From an uncultured Collinsella sp. (GTDB lineage Bacteria > Actinomycetota > Coriobacteriia > Coriobacteriales > Coriobacteriaceae), in NCBI GenBank assembly GCA_902489665.1, contig CABUAT010000018.1, positions 1 through 42,924 on the forward strand: a DNA stretch of 42,924 nucleotides. The letters are read 5' to 3'. Position 1 is the stretch's first letter, and every line of letters begins with the position of its first letter. Positions 6,390-15,551 of this stretch are shown piece by piece. A program made the translations under genes and the position numbers. The notes beneath the pieces were generated by a model. The model saw only the letters and a program-made list of their open reading frames with translations. It was not told where the DNA came from and did no database searches.

Positions 6390-7679
6390 CTAGCAGATGC
6401 AGCCGTCGGCAAGCGTCTGCTTACCGCCGACAAACACATCGGTGGCACGACCGGTGAGCGTGCGGCCGGCAAAACCGGAGTTCTCGGCGCGCGACTCGTA
6501 ACCGTCCTCGCCAACCGTCCAGGTGGCAGAGGGGTCGAACACGGTCAGGTCGGCAACGGAGCCCGCCTTGACCTGAACCTGGTCGAGACCCAGGATCTCA
6601 CGCGGCTTGATGGCCATGAGCTCGACCATGCGGCCCATGCTCATCTTGCCCGTGTTGACCAGCTCGGTGAGTACGAGCGACAGCGAGGTCTCGAGGCCGA
6701 TCATACCAAAGGGCGCAAGCTCGAACTCACGGGCCTTCTCCCACGGGGTGTGAGGAGCGTGATCGGTGACGATAACGTCGACGGTGCCGTCGATGACGCC
6801 CTGACGGATGGCCTCGGCATCCTCCTCGGTACGCAGCGGCGGATTGACCTTGAGCGAGGTGTTGTAGGTCTCGTCCAGGTCGTTCTCGGTCAGGAACATG
6901 TGGTGCGGGGTGGCCTCGCAGGTGACCTGAACGCCAGCGGCCTTACCGGCACGCACGATCTCCAGGCCATGGGCGGTGGAGATGTGCTGGATGTGCAGCT
7001 TGGCACCGGTCAGCTTGGCGATCTCGATGTCGCGAGCGATCTGGAGCTCCTCGCCGGCAGCCGGCCAGCCCTCGAGAGCCAGACGGGTCGAGACCTTGCC
7101 CTCGTTGATCTGGCCATGGCCGACCAGGTCCTCGTCCTGGCAGTGGCTCATAAAGACCTTGCCGAACATCTTGCCGTAGTCCATGCAACGACGGAGCATA
7201 CCCGCGCCCTGCACGCCGCGACCGTCGTCGGTGAAGGCGACGGCGCCGTGGGCGACCATATCGCCCATCTCGGACATGGCCTCGCCCTTAAGACCGCGGG
7301 TCATGGCACCCGACGGATAGACGCGGCAGTGACCGACCTCGGCAGCGCGGGACTTGACGAACTCCACGACGGTGCCGTTATCGGTGACGGGATCGGTGTT
7401 GGGCATGGCGCACACGCCGGTAAAGCCGCCCTTGGCAGCTGCGCGGGTGCCGCTCTCGATGTCCTCTTTGACCTCGTAGCCGGGCTCGCGAAGGTGAACG
7501 TGCATATCCACCAGGCCAGGGACGAGGTACTTGCCGGAAAGGTCGCGGACCTCGGCTCCCTCGACGGCGAGATTCTCGCCGACCTCGGCGATCTTGTCGC
7601 CGTCAATCAGGACGTCAACGACACCGTCAAGCTCGACGGACGGGTCGACGACGTGGGCATTCTTAAGAAGCAAGGCCAT
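6390..7679 (-). CDS. pyrC: Dihydroorotase
   Basis: Zinc amidohydrolase that cyclises carbamoyl-aspartate to dihydroorotate; 429 residues, the class I (long) type found with pyrB in Gram-positives. The metal-binding DMHVHLREPG lies near residue 60, and AMPNTDPVTDNG and TDHAPH further on are typical. The ATG at 7679 has GGAGG eight bases upstream; the frame begins earlier only with a TTG inside that Shine-Dalgarno region. It overlaps the end of pyrB by 17 bases. Confidence 0.96.
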   Translation of the reverse strand: MALLLKNAHVVDPSVELDGVVDVLIDGDKIAEVGENLAVEGAEVRDLSGKYLVPGLVDMHVHLREPGYEVKEDIESGTRAAAKGGFTGVCAMPNTDPVTDNGTVVEFVKSRAAEVGHCRVYPSGAMTRGLKGEAMSEMGDMVAHGAVAFTDDGRGVQGAGMLRRCMDYGKMFGKVFMSHCQDEDLVGHGQINEGKVSTRLALEGWPAAGEELQIARDIEIAKLTGAKLHIQHISTAHGLEIVRAGKAAGVQVTCEATPHHMFLTENDLDETYNTSLKVNPPLRTEEDAEAIRQGVIDGTVDVIVTDHAPHTPWEKAREFELAPFGMIGLETSLSLVLTELVNTGKMSMGRMVELMAIKPREILGLDQVQVKAGSVADLTVFDPSATWTVGEDGYESRAENSGFAGRTLTGRATDVFVGGKQTLADGCIC

Positions 7680-8607
7680 TATCGGCACCTCCAAGCAGCA
7701 GATACAGGATAGCCATACGCACGCAGATACCGGCGTAGACCTGCTCCAGGATGACGGAGCGTTGCGGGTGGTCGGCCATATAGGAATCGAACTCGACGCC
7801 GCGGTTGATGGGGCCCGGGTGGCAGATAATCGCGTCGGGCTTCATGAGCTTCTCGCGGTCCTTGGTCAGACCGAAGAGCTTGTGGTACTCACGAATGGTC
7901 GGGAACGGGGCACCCTCGAGACGCTCCTGCTGCACGCGCAGCATGTAGACGACGTCCAGCTCGGGCAGGACGGAATCGAGGTCGCTCGTCACGTGGTCGC
8001 AGCCCAGGACCTCGGGCGCCGGCGGCAGCAGCGTGCCGGGGGCGACGGCGTAGGTCTCGCAGCCCATGATCTTAAGGGCGGGGATCAGCGAGCCGCAGAC
8101 GCGGGAGTGCGCGATATCGCCGACGACGGCGACCTTCAGACCGTGGAAGTCACCCTTGTGCTCCCAGATGGTGTACAGGTCGAGCAGGGCCTGCGTGGGA
8201 TGGTTGTGCTTGCCGTCACCGGCGCAGATGACGCTCGCGGGCGAGTTCTGCGTGACGATGTAGGGAGCACCGGCGTGCTTGTCGCGCACAACGATGCAGT
8301 CGATCTTATAGGCGTTGAGGGTCTCGACGGTGTCAACGAGGCTCTCGCCCTTGACCGTGGAGGTCGAGGAGCCACCAAAGTTGAGGCTGTCGGCCGAAAG
8401 ACGCTTCTCAGCGAGTTCGAAAGAGCTGCGGGTACGCGTCGAGGGCTCGTTGAACATATTGACGATGGTCTTGCCCTTGAGCGTGGGGACCTTCTTGATC
8501 GCACGCTCGTTGACCTCAGAGAACGCCTTGGCGGTCTCGAGGATGAGCTTGATGTCCTCTTCGGAGTACTCGGTAATGTCGATCAGGTGCTTATGGTTGA
8601 ACGCCAC
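7663..8607 (-). CDS. pyrB: Aspartate carbamoyltransferase catalytic chain
   Basis: Joins carbamoyl phosphate and aspartate; about 314 residues. Carbamoyl-phosphate motif STRTRSSFE, a central GDGKHNHPTQALLD and HPGPINRG are intact. No pyrI regulatory chain follows, so allosteric CTP control is unlikely and control probably acts through PyrR. Start choice is uncertain: GTG at 8607 lies 11 bases after GGAGG, whereas GTG at 8619 is inside that same Shine-Dalgarno and overlaps pyrR. The end overlaps pyrC. Confidence 0.95.
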   Translation of the reverse strand: MAFNHKHLIDITEYSEEDIKLILETAKAFSEVNERAIKKVPTLKGKTIVNMFNEPSTRTRSSFELAEKRLSADSLNFGGSSTSTVKGESLVDTVETLNAYKIDCIVVRDKHAGAPYIVTQNSPASVICAGDGKHNHPTQALLDLYTIWEHKGDFHGLKVAVVGDIAHSRVCGSLIPALKIMGCETYAVAPGTLLPPAPEVLGCDHVTSDLDSVLPELDVVYMLRVQQERLEGAPFPTIREYHKLFGLTKDREKLMKPDAIICHPGPINRGVEFDSYMADHPQRSVILEQVYAGICVRMAILYLLLGGADNGLAS

Positions 8608-8611
8608 GGTA

Positions 8612-9196
8612 CTACTCACCTCCCAGCGGCGCGGAGCCCACGTGGGAACCCGGCGCGACGTCGTTAATCTCGACAGCGGTGTGGCCGTCGACTTCCTTCA
8701 TATATAGGTGCACGTTCTCCTCATGCGACGAGGGAACGTTCTTGCCGACAAAGTCCGGCGAGATGGGGAGCTCGCGGTGGCCGCGGTCAACGAGAACTGC
8801 CAGCTCGATGCGGCTCGGACGGCCCAGGTCCATGACGGCGTCTAGAGCGGCGCGGATGGTACGACCCGTGTACAGGATGTCGTCCACCAAAACGACGCGT
8901 TTGCCATCGACGCTGAAGGGAATGTTGGTGGCGTGGATCGCGGGAGCGAAATTGGTAGCGTAGTCATCGCGGTAGAAGCTGATATCGAGGCTGCCGAGCG
9001 GAACGTCGACGCCCTCGATCTCCTTGATCTCCTCGGCGAGCTTCTTTGCCAGAAGGTCGCCGCGCGTGACGATGCCGACCAGAGCGAGGTCTTCACAGCC
9101 CTCGTTGCGCTCGAGAATCTCGTGCGCGATGCGGGTCATCGCTCGATTGACGGCGGTCTCGTCCATGATGACCGCCTTGGGGGAAGTCGTGCCCAT
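8612..9196 (-). CDS. pyrR: PyrR pyrimidine attenuation regulator / uracil phosphoribosyltransferase
   Basis: RNA-binding regulator that senses UMP/UTP and controls pyr operon readthrough or translation, often with weak uracil phosphoribosyltransferase activity; 194 residues. The PRPP-binding loop VVLVDDILYTGRTIRAA is at about residues 101-117, and GIVTRGDLLAKKLAEEI near the N-terminus is typical. ATG at 9196 follows AGGAAGGAG. As first gene, it sits behind a leader with two mutually exclusive hairpins (9236-9324), the arrangement expected if PyrR controls its own operon. Confidence 0.95.
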   Translation of the reverse strand: MGTTSPKAVIMDETAVNRAMTRIAHEILERNEGCEDLALVGIVTRGDLLAKKLAEEIKEIEGVDVPLGSLDISFYRDDYATNFAPAIHATNIPFSVDGKRVVLVDDILYTGRTIRAALDAVMDLGRPSRIELAVLVDRGHRELPISPDFVGKNVPSSHEENVHLYMKEVDGHTAVEINDVAPGSHVGSAPLGGE

Positions 9197-9235
9197 CGAT
9201 CTCCTTCCTCACATGTCTTGACTGCTGACACAGTC

Positions 9236-9324
9236 AAAAAAATAGATGCCCGACCGCTCAAAGCGGACCAGACACCCACAGGAAAGGCTGCTCTTTGACA
9301 GCTATGTAATTCCATGTGGGTATC
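9236..9324 (-). promoter_or_regulatory. Attenuator-like leader of the pyr operon
   Basis: Reading the minus strand, a GC-rich hairpin (about 9245-9277) ends in seven T (9242-9236), a classic intrinsic terminator before pyrR. Just upstream, 9324-9312 can instead pair with 9282-9271 (GATACCCACATGG with CCTGTGGGTGTC), using the same bases as the left arm of the terminator, so only one structure can form at a time. The loop between holds GCTGTCAAAGAGCAGC, a possible PyrR-binding hairpin. The arrangement implies pyrimidine-controlled termination; binding itself is inferred. Confidence 0.75.
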
Positions 9325-9449
9325 TCGTACCCCTTTAATGGTCAAGGGATAGTGTAGCCAACCTCGAACTTAATTGCGAGCATAAATACAGAGCAATCCG
9401 TGAACGGAGCCCAATGCTCAATAAACCTTTATATATTTGTGGGACGAGC

Positions 9450-9478
9450 TTGAAAACGTACGAACGAGCTGGCATAAT
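9450..9478 (+). promoter_or_regulatory. Predicted upstream rpmB promoter
   Basis: TTGAAA (9450-9455), a 17-base spacer and CATAAT (9473-9478) point towards rpmB and would give a leader of about 165 bases. Confidence 0.55.
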
Positions 9479-9583
9479 CCCCTCTGCTGCACGCAAATCG
9501 GATCTACGTCCAGGGCCGTGGCGTGAGCACTATCGCCAAAAGAGAAATATCTCTGTGTAGATTACGCACAGGGAGCGACTTCT

Positions 9584-9593
9584 GTGCTATAGT
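9584..9593 (+). promoter_or_regulatory. Second rpmB -10 element
   Basis: An extended -10, GTGCTATAGT, lies about 55 bases before the rpmB start. The -35 at the proper distance (CGCACA) is poor. Confidence 0.4.
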
Positions 9594-9647
9594 TCAGGCT
9601 TGTTTGTTAACGCGACATGTTCGTTTGTCGCCCAAGGAGGGTCAGTT

Positions 9648-9836
9648 ATGTCCAAAGTTTGCGAAGTTTGCGGTAAGCACCCCGTTGCCGGTCGCTCCAT
9701 CAGCCACTCTCACCGCGTCACCAACCGTAAGTTCCGCCCCAACATCCAGCGCGTCTACGTCGTCGTCGATGGTCACCGTCGCAAGATGAACGTTTGCTCC
9801 ACCTGCCTCAAGTCCGGCAAGGTTGCGCGCTCCTAA
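9648..9836 (+). CDS. rpmB: 50S ribosomal protein L28
   Basis: Large-subunit ribosomal protein, 62 residues. It reads MSKVCEVCGKHPVAGRS at the start and ends with CSTCLKSGKVARS: two CxxC pairs mark the zinc-binding C+ form of L28. The ATG at 9648 follows a strong AAGGAGG; the upstream in-frame ATG at 9600 would add an unrelated extension and lacks a ribosome site. It is monocistronic, closed by a strong terminator at 9905-9937. Confidence 0.95.
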   Translation: MSKVCEVCGKHPVAGRSISHSHRVTNRKFRPNIQRVYVVVDGHRRKMNVCSTCLKSGKVARS

Positions 9837-9904
9837 ATAAGGTCTTACCAACAAGTACCTCGGACTCTCCGGGTCAAAGACCTCGCGTTCACATTGAACT
9901 TACC

Positions 9905-9937
9905 AAAGGCGCCCTCTCTTGTAGAGGGCGCCTTTTT
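9905..9937 (+). terminator. rpmB intrinsic terminator
   Basis: Perfect 13-bp stem AAAGGCGCCCTCT / AGAGGGCGCCTTT with a 5-base loop, ending in a T-run. Confidence 0.92.
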
Positions 9938-9938
9938 G

Positions 9939-10000
9939 CGCTCATTGGGGACAGGCTTACATGAGTGAAAGCACTCATGTAAGCCTGTCCCCAATGAGCG
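9939..10000. repeat. Long perfect palindrome, REP/MITE-like
   Basis: Two perfect 29-base arms (9939-9967 and 9972-10000) are separated only by AAAG. It contains GGGGACAGGC, a composition seen in REP-type palindromes. It begins two bases after the T-run of the rpmB terminator, so it is not needed for that terminator. It may be a mobile palindrome from a RAYT-type system (inference). Confidence 0.75.
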
Positions 10001-10027
10001 GGACGATGCACTGGTAGATAGTTTTGT

Positions 10028-10057
10028 TAAAACGTTTCAGTTTATTGAAGCGTTTTA
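10028..10057. promoter_or_regulatory. Inverted repeat upstream of adhE, candidate operator
   Basis: TAAAACGTTTCA (10028-10039) and TGAAGCGTTTTA (10046-10057) form a 12-base inverted repeat with one mismatch and a 6-base centre. It lies about 90 bases before the adhE start, upstream of a TGCTATCAT extended -10 near 10100-10110. A redox or catabolite regulator is plausible, but it does not match the Rex consensus. Confidence 0.5.
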
Positions 10058-10149
10058 GTGTGCCTTTTACAGGAATCTTACCGTTCACCGAATTATTTCT
10101 TGCTATCATGCAAGGCGTAGGGTAAATCTCCGATCGCAAGGAGACACAA

Positions 10150-12798
10150 ATGGTGAAAAAGTCACCGGAAAACACTACTCCCGCAATTGTGGACAACGTA
10201 GAGGCGCTTGAGGCTAAGCTCGCTCAGATGCGAGAGGCCCAGGCGCTTTTTGCTACGTACACGCAGGAGCAGGTCGACAAGATCTTCTATGAGGCCGCCA
10301 TGGCCGCCAACAAGGCTCGTATCCCGTTGGCAAAGATGGCCATCGAGGAGACCGGCCGCGGCGTTCTTGAGGACAAGGTCATCAAGAACCACTACGCCGC
10401 AGAGTACATCTACAACGCTTACAAGAACACCAAGACCTGTGGCGTTCTGGAGCGCGACGAGGCTTACGGCATCACCAAGATCGCCGAGCCCATCGGCATC
10501 GTGGGCGCCGTCATCCCGACGACCAACCCCACCTCCACCGCGATCTTCAAGACGCTGATCAGCCTGAAGACCCGCAACGCCATCATCATCTCCCCGCACC
10601 CGGCAGCCGCCAAGTGCACCATCGCCGCCGCCAAGCTCGTGCTTGACGCCGCCGTCAAGGCCGGCGCCCCCGAGGGCATCATCGGCTGGGTCGATGTCCC
10701 CTCCATCGAGCTGACCAACATGGTCATGCGCGACGTCGACATCATCCTCGCCACCGGTGGCCCGGGCATGGTCAAGGCCGCTTACTCCTCGGGCAAGCCC
10801 GCCCTGGGCGTTGGCGCCGGTAACACCCCGGTCGTCATCGACGACACCGCCGACGTGCTGCTCGCCGTCAACTCCATCATCCACTCCAAGACCTTCGATA
10901 ACGGCATGATCTGCGCTTCCGAGCAGTCCGTGACCGTCATCGACAGCATCTATGACCAGGTTAAGGCCGAGTTCCAGAAGCGCGGCTGCTACTTCGTCAA
11001 GCAGGGTGCCGAGATGGAGGCCCTGCGTGCCGCCATGTTCAAGAACGGCGCCCTGGATCACCGCATCCCCGGCATGGCTGCCGCCAAGATCGCCGAGCTC
11101 GCCGGCATCGAGGTTCCCGCCAAGACCAAGATCCTGATCGCTGAGGTCACCTCCACCGACCCCGCCAAGGAGGAGTTCTCCCACGAGAAGCTCTCCCCGG
11201 TCCTGGCCATGTACCACGCCAAGGACTTCCAGGAGGCCGTCGACAAGGCCGAGCACCTGGTGCTCGCCGGTGGCCCGGGCCACACCGCCTCTCTGTACGT
11301 GCACCCCGCCCAGGCCGAGAAGATCAGCCTGTTCGAGCACGTCATGAAGGCCTGCCGTATCGTCATCAACACCCCGTCCTCGCACGGCGGCATCGGTGAC
11401 CTGTACAACTTTGGCATGAAGCCGTCTCTGACCCTGGGCTGCGGCTCCTGGGGCGGCAACTCCGTCTCCGAGAACGTTGGGGTGAAGCACTTGATCAACG
11501 TTAAGACTGTGGCCGAGCGCCGTGAGAACATGCTGTGGTTCCGCGCTCCCGAGAAGGTCTACTTCAAGAAGGGTTCCACGCCCGTCGCCCTCGACGAGCT
11601 GGGCAACGTCATGGGCAAGAAGCGCGCCTTCATCGTCACCGACCAGTTCCTCTTCAAGAATGGCAACACCCGCGCCATCGAGGCCAAGCTCGACGAGATG
11701 GGCATCGCCCACGACTGCTTCTACGACGTCGAGCCCGATCCGTCGCTGCAGTGCGCACGTCGCGGCGCCAAGCAGATGGCTCTCTTTGAGCCGGACGTCA
11801 TCATCGCCGTCGGCGGTGGCTCCGCTATGGACGCCGGCAAGATCATGTGGATGATGTACGAGCACCCCGAGTGCAAGTTTGAGGACATGGCCATGGACTT
11901 CATGGACATCCGCAAGCGTATCTTCACCTTCCCCGAGATGGGCAAGAAGGCCTATTTCGTCGCCGTCCCGACCTCTTCGGGTACCGGCTCCGAGTGCACG
12001 CCGTTCGCCATCATCACCGACAAGGAGACCGGCATCAAGTGGCCGCTCGCCGACTACGCGCTGCTCCCCAACATGGCTATCGTCGACGCCGACAACTGCA
12101 TGACCGCCCCGCGCGGCCTGACCGCTGCCTCCGGCATCGACGTCATGACCCACGCCATCGAGTCCTACGTCTCCATCATGGCTTCCGACTACACCAAGGG
12201 CCTCTCCGAGCGCGCTGCCAAGCTCGTCTTCGAGAACCTGCCCTCCAGCTTCACGAACGGCGCCAAGGACCCGCACGCCCGCGAGGAGATGCACAACGCC
12301 TCCTGCATGGCCGGTATGGCCTTCGCCAACGCCTTCCTGGGCCTCAACCACTCCATGGCTCACAAGCTCGGCGCTTTCCATCACCTGCCCCACGGCATCG
12401 CTAACGCCGTCATCCTGACCCGCGTCATGCGCTACAACGCCGCCGAGGCTCCCGTCAAGATGGGTACCTTCTCCCAGTATCCTTACCCCAACGCGCTGCA
12501 CAACTACGCCGAGATGGCCAAGTACTGCGGCATCGAGGGCAAGGACGACAAGGAGGTCTTCGAGAACTTCATCACGAAGCTCGAGGAGCTCAAGGACTTC
12601 ATCGGTGTCAAGAAGACCATCGCCGACTACGGTGTTGACGAGCAGTACTTCCTCGACACCCTCGACGAGATGACCGAGCAGGCATTCAACGACCAGTGCA
12701 CCGGCGCCAACCCGCGCTACCCGCTCATGAGCGAGATCAAGGAGCTCTACCTGGACGCCTACTACGGCCGCGAGCCCCAGGACTACGCCGTCTGCTAG
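10150..12798 (+). CDS. adhE: Bifunctional acetaldehyde-CoA/alcohol dehydrogenase AdhE
   Basis: Reduces acetyl-CoA to acetaldehyde and then ethanol, recycling NADH in fermentation; 882 residues, the normal fused length. The N-terminal aldehyde dehydrogenase (about 1-440) has VGAVIPTTNPTSTAIFK and the catalytic-Cys segment FDNGMICASEQS; the C-terminal iron alcohol dehydrogenase (about 455-870) has GGGSAMDAGK, PTSSGTGSE and the metal ligands in HKLGAFHHLPHG. ATG at 10150 follows AAGGAG. The gene has strong GC-ending codon preference, as in highly expressed genes. AdhE polymers (spirosomes) are known in the family. A kinase gene follows 89 bases later. Confidence 0.97.
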   Translation: MVKKSPENTTPAIVDNVEALEAKLAQMREAQALFATYTQEQVDKIFYEAAMAANKARIPLAKMAIEETGRGVLEDKVIKNHYAAEYIYNAYKNTKTCGVLERDEAYGITKIAEPIGIVGAVIPTTNPTSTAIFKTLISLKTRNAIIISPHPAAAKCTIAAAKLVLDAAVKAGAPEGIIGWVDVPSIELTNMVMRDVDIILATGGPGMVKAAYSSGKPALGVGAGNTPVVIDDTADVLLAVNSIIHSKTFDNGMICASEQSVTVIDSIYDQVKAEFQKRGCYFVKQGAEMEALRAAMFKNGALDHRIPGMAAAKIAELAGIEVPAKTKILIAEVTSTDPAKEEFSHEKLSPVLAMYHAKDFQEAVDKAEHLVLAGGPGHTASLYVHPAQAEKISLFEHVMKACRIVINTPSSHGGIGDLYNFGMKPSLTLGCGSWGGNSVSENVGVKHLINVKTVAERRENMLWFRAPEKVYFKKGSTPVALDELGNVMGKKRAFIVTDQFLFKNGNTRAIEAKLDEMGIAHDCFYDVEPDPSLQCARRGAKQMALFEPDVIIAVGGGSAMDAGKIMWMMYEHPECKFEDMAMDFMDIRKRIFTFPEMGKKAYFVAVPTSSGTGSECTPFAIITDKETGIKWPLADYALLPNMAIVDADNCMTAPRGLTAASGIDVMTHAIESYVSIMASDYTKGLSERAAKLVFENLPSSFTNGAKDPHAREEMHNASCMAGMAFANAFLGLNHSMAHKLGAFHHLPHGIANAVILTRVMRYNAAEAPVKMGTFSQYPYPNALHNYAEMAKYCGIEGKDDKEVFENFITKLEELKDFIGVKKTIADYGVDEQYFLDTLDEMTEQAFNDQCTGANPRYPLMSEIKELYLDAYYGREPQDYAVC

Positions 12799-12817
12799 TT
12801 TTTAGCACGGTTTTTTG

Positions 12818-12854
12818 CGGCGGGGGTGCACGGGTGTTTCACACACCCCCGCCG
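12818..12854 (+). other. Strong hairpin between adhE and the kinase gene
   Basis: CGGCGGGGGTG (12818-12828) pairs perfectly with CACCCCCGCCG (12844-12854) around a 15-base loop. No T-run follows, so it is not a normal terminator; it could reduce readthrough or stabilise the adhE messenger 3' end. Confidence 0.55.
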
Positions 12855-12887
12855 TCGCTTCTATCGCATCGTTGAAAGGATGCAACC

Positions 12888-13652
12888 ATGCTGCTACCCG
12901 ATTCCAAGACCGAGCTCGTCCGCCGTGGCAACAAGGTCGTTTACGACCTGGGCGACAAGATCGTCAAGGTCTTTAACGAGACCAAGCCTGTCTCCGACGT
13001 GTTCAACGAGGCTTTGAATCTTGCCCGCATCAATGAGTGCGGCATCCGCAGCCCCAAGGCTCTCGAGGTTTCCCAGCTCGAGAACGCCAACGGCTGGGCG
13101 CTCGTGACCGAGAAGGTTCCGGGCACCACCCTTGCCGAGAAGATGACTGCCGAGCCCCAGCGCTTTGGTGAGTACCTCGAGATGTTCGTCGACCTCCAGA
13201 TCGAGATCCACGGCTACACCTCCCCGCTGCTCAACCGTCAGCGCGACAAGTTCGCCCGCATGATCGACAGCCTTGATCAGCTCAATGCCACCACGCGCTA
13301 CAACCTTCAGGAGCGTCTGGACGGCATGACCAAGGAGTTCAAGGTCTGCCACGGCGACTTCAACCCCTCCAACGTCATCGTCGGTGACGACGGCCAGCTC
13401 TATGTGTGCGACTGGGCACACGCCACCCAGGGCTCCCCTGCTGCCGACGTTGCCACCACCTACCTGCTCTTCGCCCTCAACAGCAAGGATCAGGCTGAGG
13501 CCTACCTGGAGCTCTACTGCGACCGCGCCGACATGCCCATGCAGGTCGTGCGTCAGTGGACGAGCATCGTCGCCGCTTCCGAGCTCGCTCGTAAGCGCAA
13601 CGTGAACGATGAGTTCCTGAAGAACTGGATCGACGTCGTCGATTATCAGTAA
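12888..13652 (+). CDS. Aminoglycoside/choline-kinase-fold phosphotransferase
   Basis: Putative small-molecule kinase, 254 residues. The catalytic loop VCHGDFNPSNVIV (about 155-167) and the metal-binding YVCDWAHAT (about 174-182) identify the APH/choline-kinase fold; an N-terminal lobe with KIVKVFNE would contain the ATP-binding Lys. The ATG has GAAAGGATG upstream. The substrate cannot be told from sequence: nothing shows resistance to aminoglycosides, and amino-alcohol, sugar or protein substrates are possible. Close following of adhE in the same direction suggests partial cotranscription, but the functional link is unknown. Confidence 0.8.
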   Translation: MLLPDSKTELVRRGNKVVYDLGDKIVKVFNETKPVSDVFNEALNLARINECGIRSPKALEVSQLENANGWALVTEKVPGTTLAEKMTAEPQRFGEYLEMFVDLQIEIHGYTSPLLNRQRDKFARMIDSLDQLNATTRYNLQERLDGMTKEFKVCHGDFNPSNVIVGDDGQLYVCDWAHATQGSPAADVATTYLLFALNSKDQAEAYLELYCDRADMPMQVVRQWTSIVAASELARKRNVNDEFLKNWIDVVDYQ

Positions 13653-13686
13653 TATCTGAGCGATTAATTTCGCATCGGAGGCACAA

Positions 13687-13728
13687 GAAAACCCCGCAAC
13701 TCATATGGGCTGTGGGGTTTTCCTTTTA
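13687..13728 (+). terminator. Terminator after the kinase gene
   Basis: GAAAACCCCGCA (13687-13698) pairs with TGTGGGGTTTTC (13711-13722), followed by CTTTT. Ends the adhE/kinase unit. Confidence 0.8.
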
Positions 13729-13750
13729 GATATTGAGAATGCTGCAAGAT

Positions 13751-13799
13751 AAAAGGACGGCCCCGCATCTCCCCGATCTGGAGAAATGCGGGGCCGTCC
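13751..13799 (-). terminator. Terminator of the proS operon
   Basis: A perfect 14-bp GC-rich stem (13755-13768 with 13786-13799) is followed on the minus strand by TTTT. It lies 31 bases beyond proS and faces the terminator of the convergent kinase gene. Confidence 0.88.
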
Positions 13800-13829
13800 C
13801 GTATATCGAACTACAAGCGAAATCGTCGA

Positions 13830-15551
<1,722 letters not shown>

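Larger units (their letters stand above)
9197..9647. other. Divergent intergenic region pyrR / rpmB
   Basis: This 451-base gap holds the pyr attenuator (9236-9324), the divergent promoter regions, and an AT-rich central part (about 9360-9560) without a convincing reading frame or RNA gene. AGAGA-AATA-TCTCT at 9541-9554 is a small inverted repeat before rpmB. Confidence 0.6.
9837..10149. other. Intergenic region rpmB / adhE
   Basis: This 313-base gap contains the rpmB terminator, a long perfect palindrome (9939-10000), an inverted repeat suited to an operator (10028-10057) and the adhE promoter region. No gene was seen. Confidence 0.7.

Noticed and set aside
9136..9345. 69-codon frame in the pyrR leader, possible leader peptide
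   Set aside because: It starts with TTG, has no ribosome site, crosses the terminator hairpin and runs into pyrR in another frame. The RNA structure explains the region better.
10162..12501. 779-codon open frame antisense to adhE
   Set aside because: Shadow of strongly GC-biased adhE codons; composition is repetitive Gly/Val/Asp/His.
12818..12854. adhE downstream hairpin as intrinsic terminator
   Set aside because: No T-run follows on the plus strand, and the T-run before it is on the wrong side; kept as a hairpin only.
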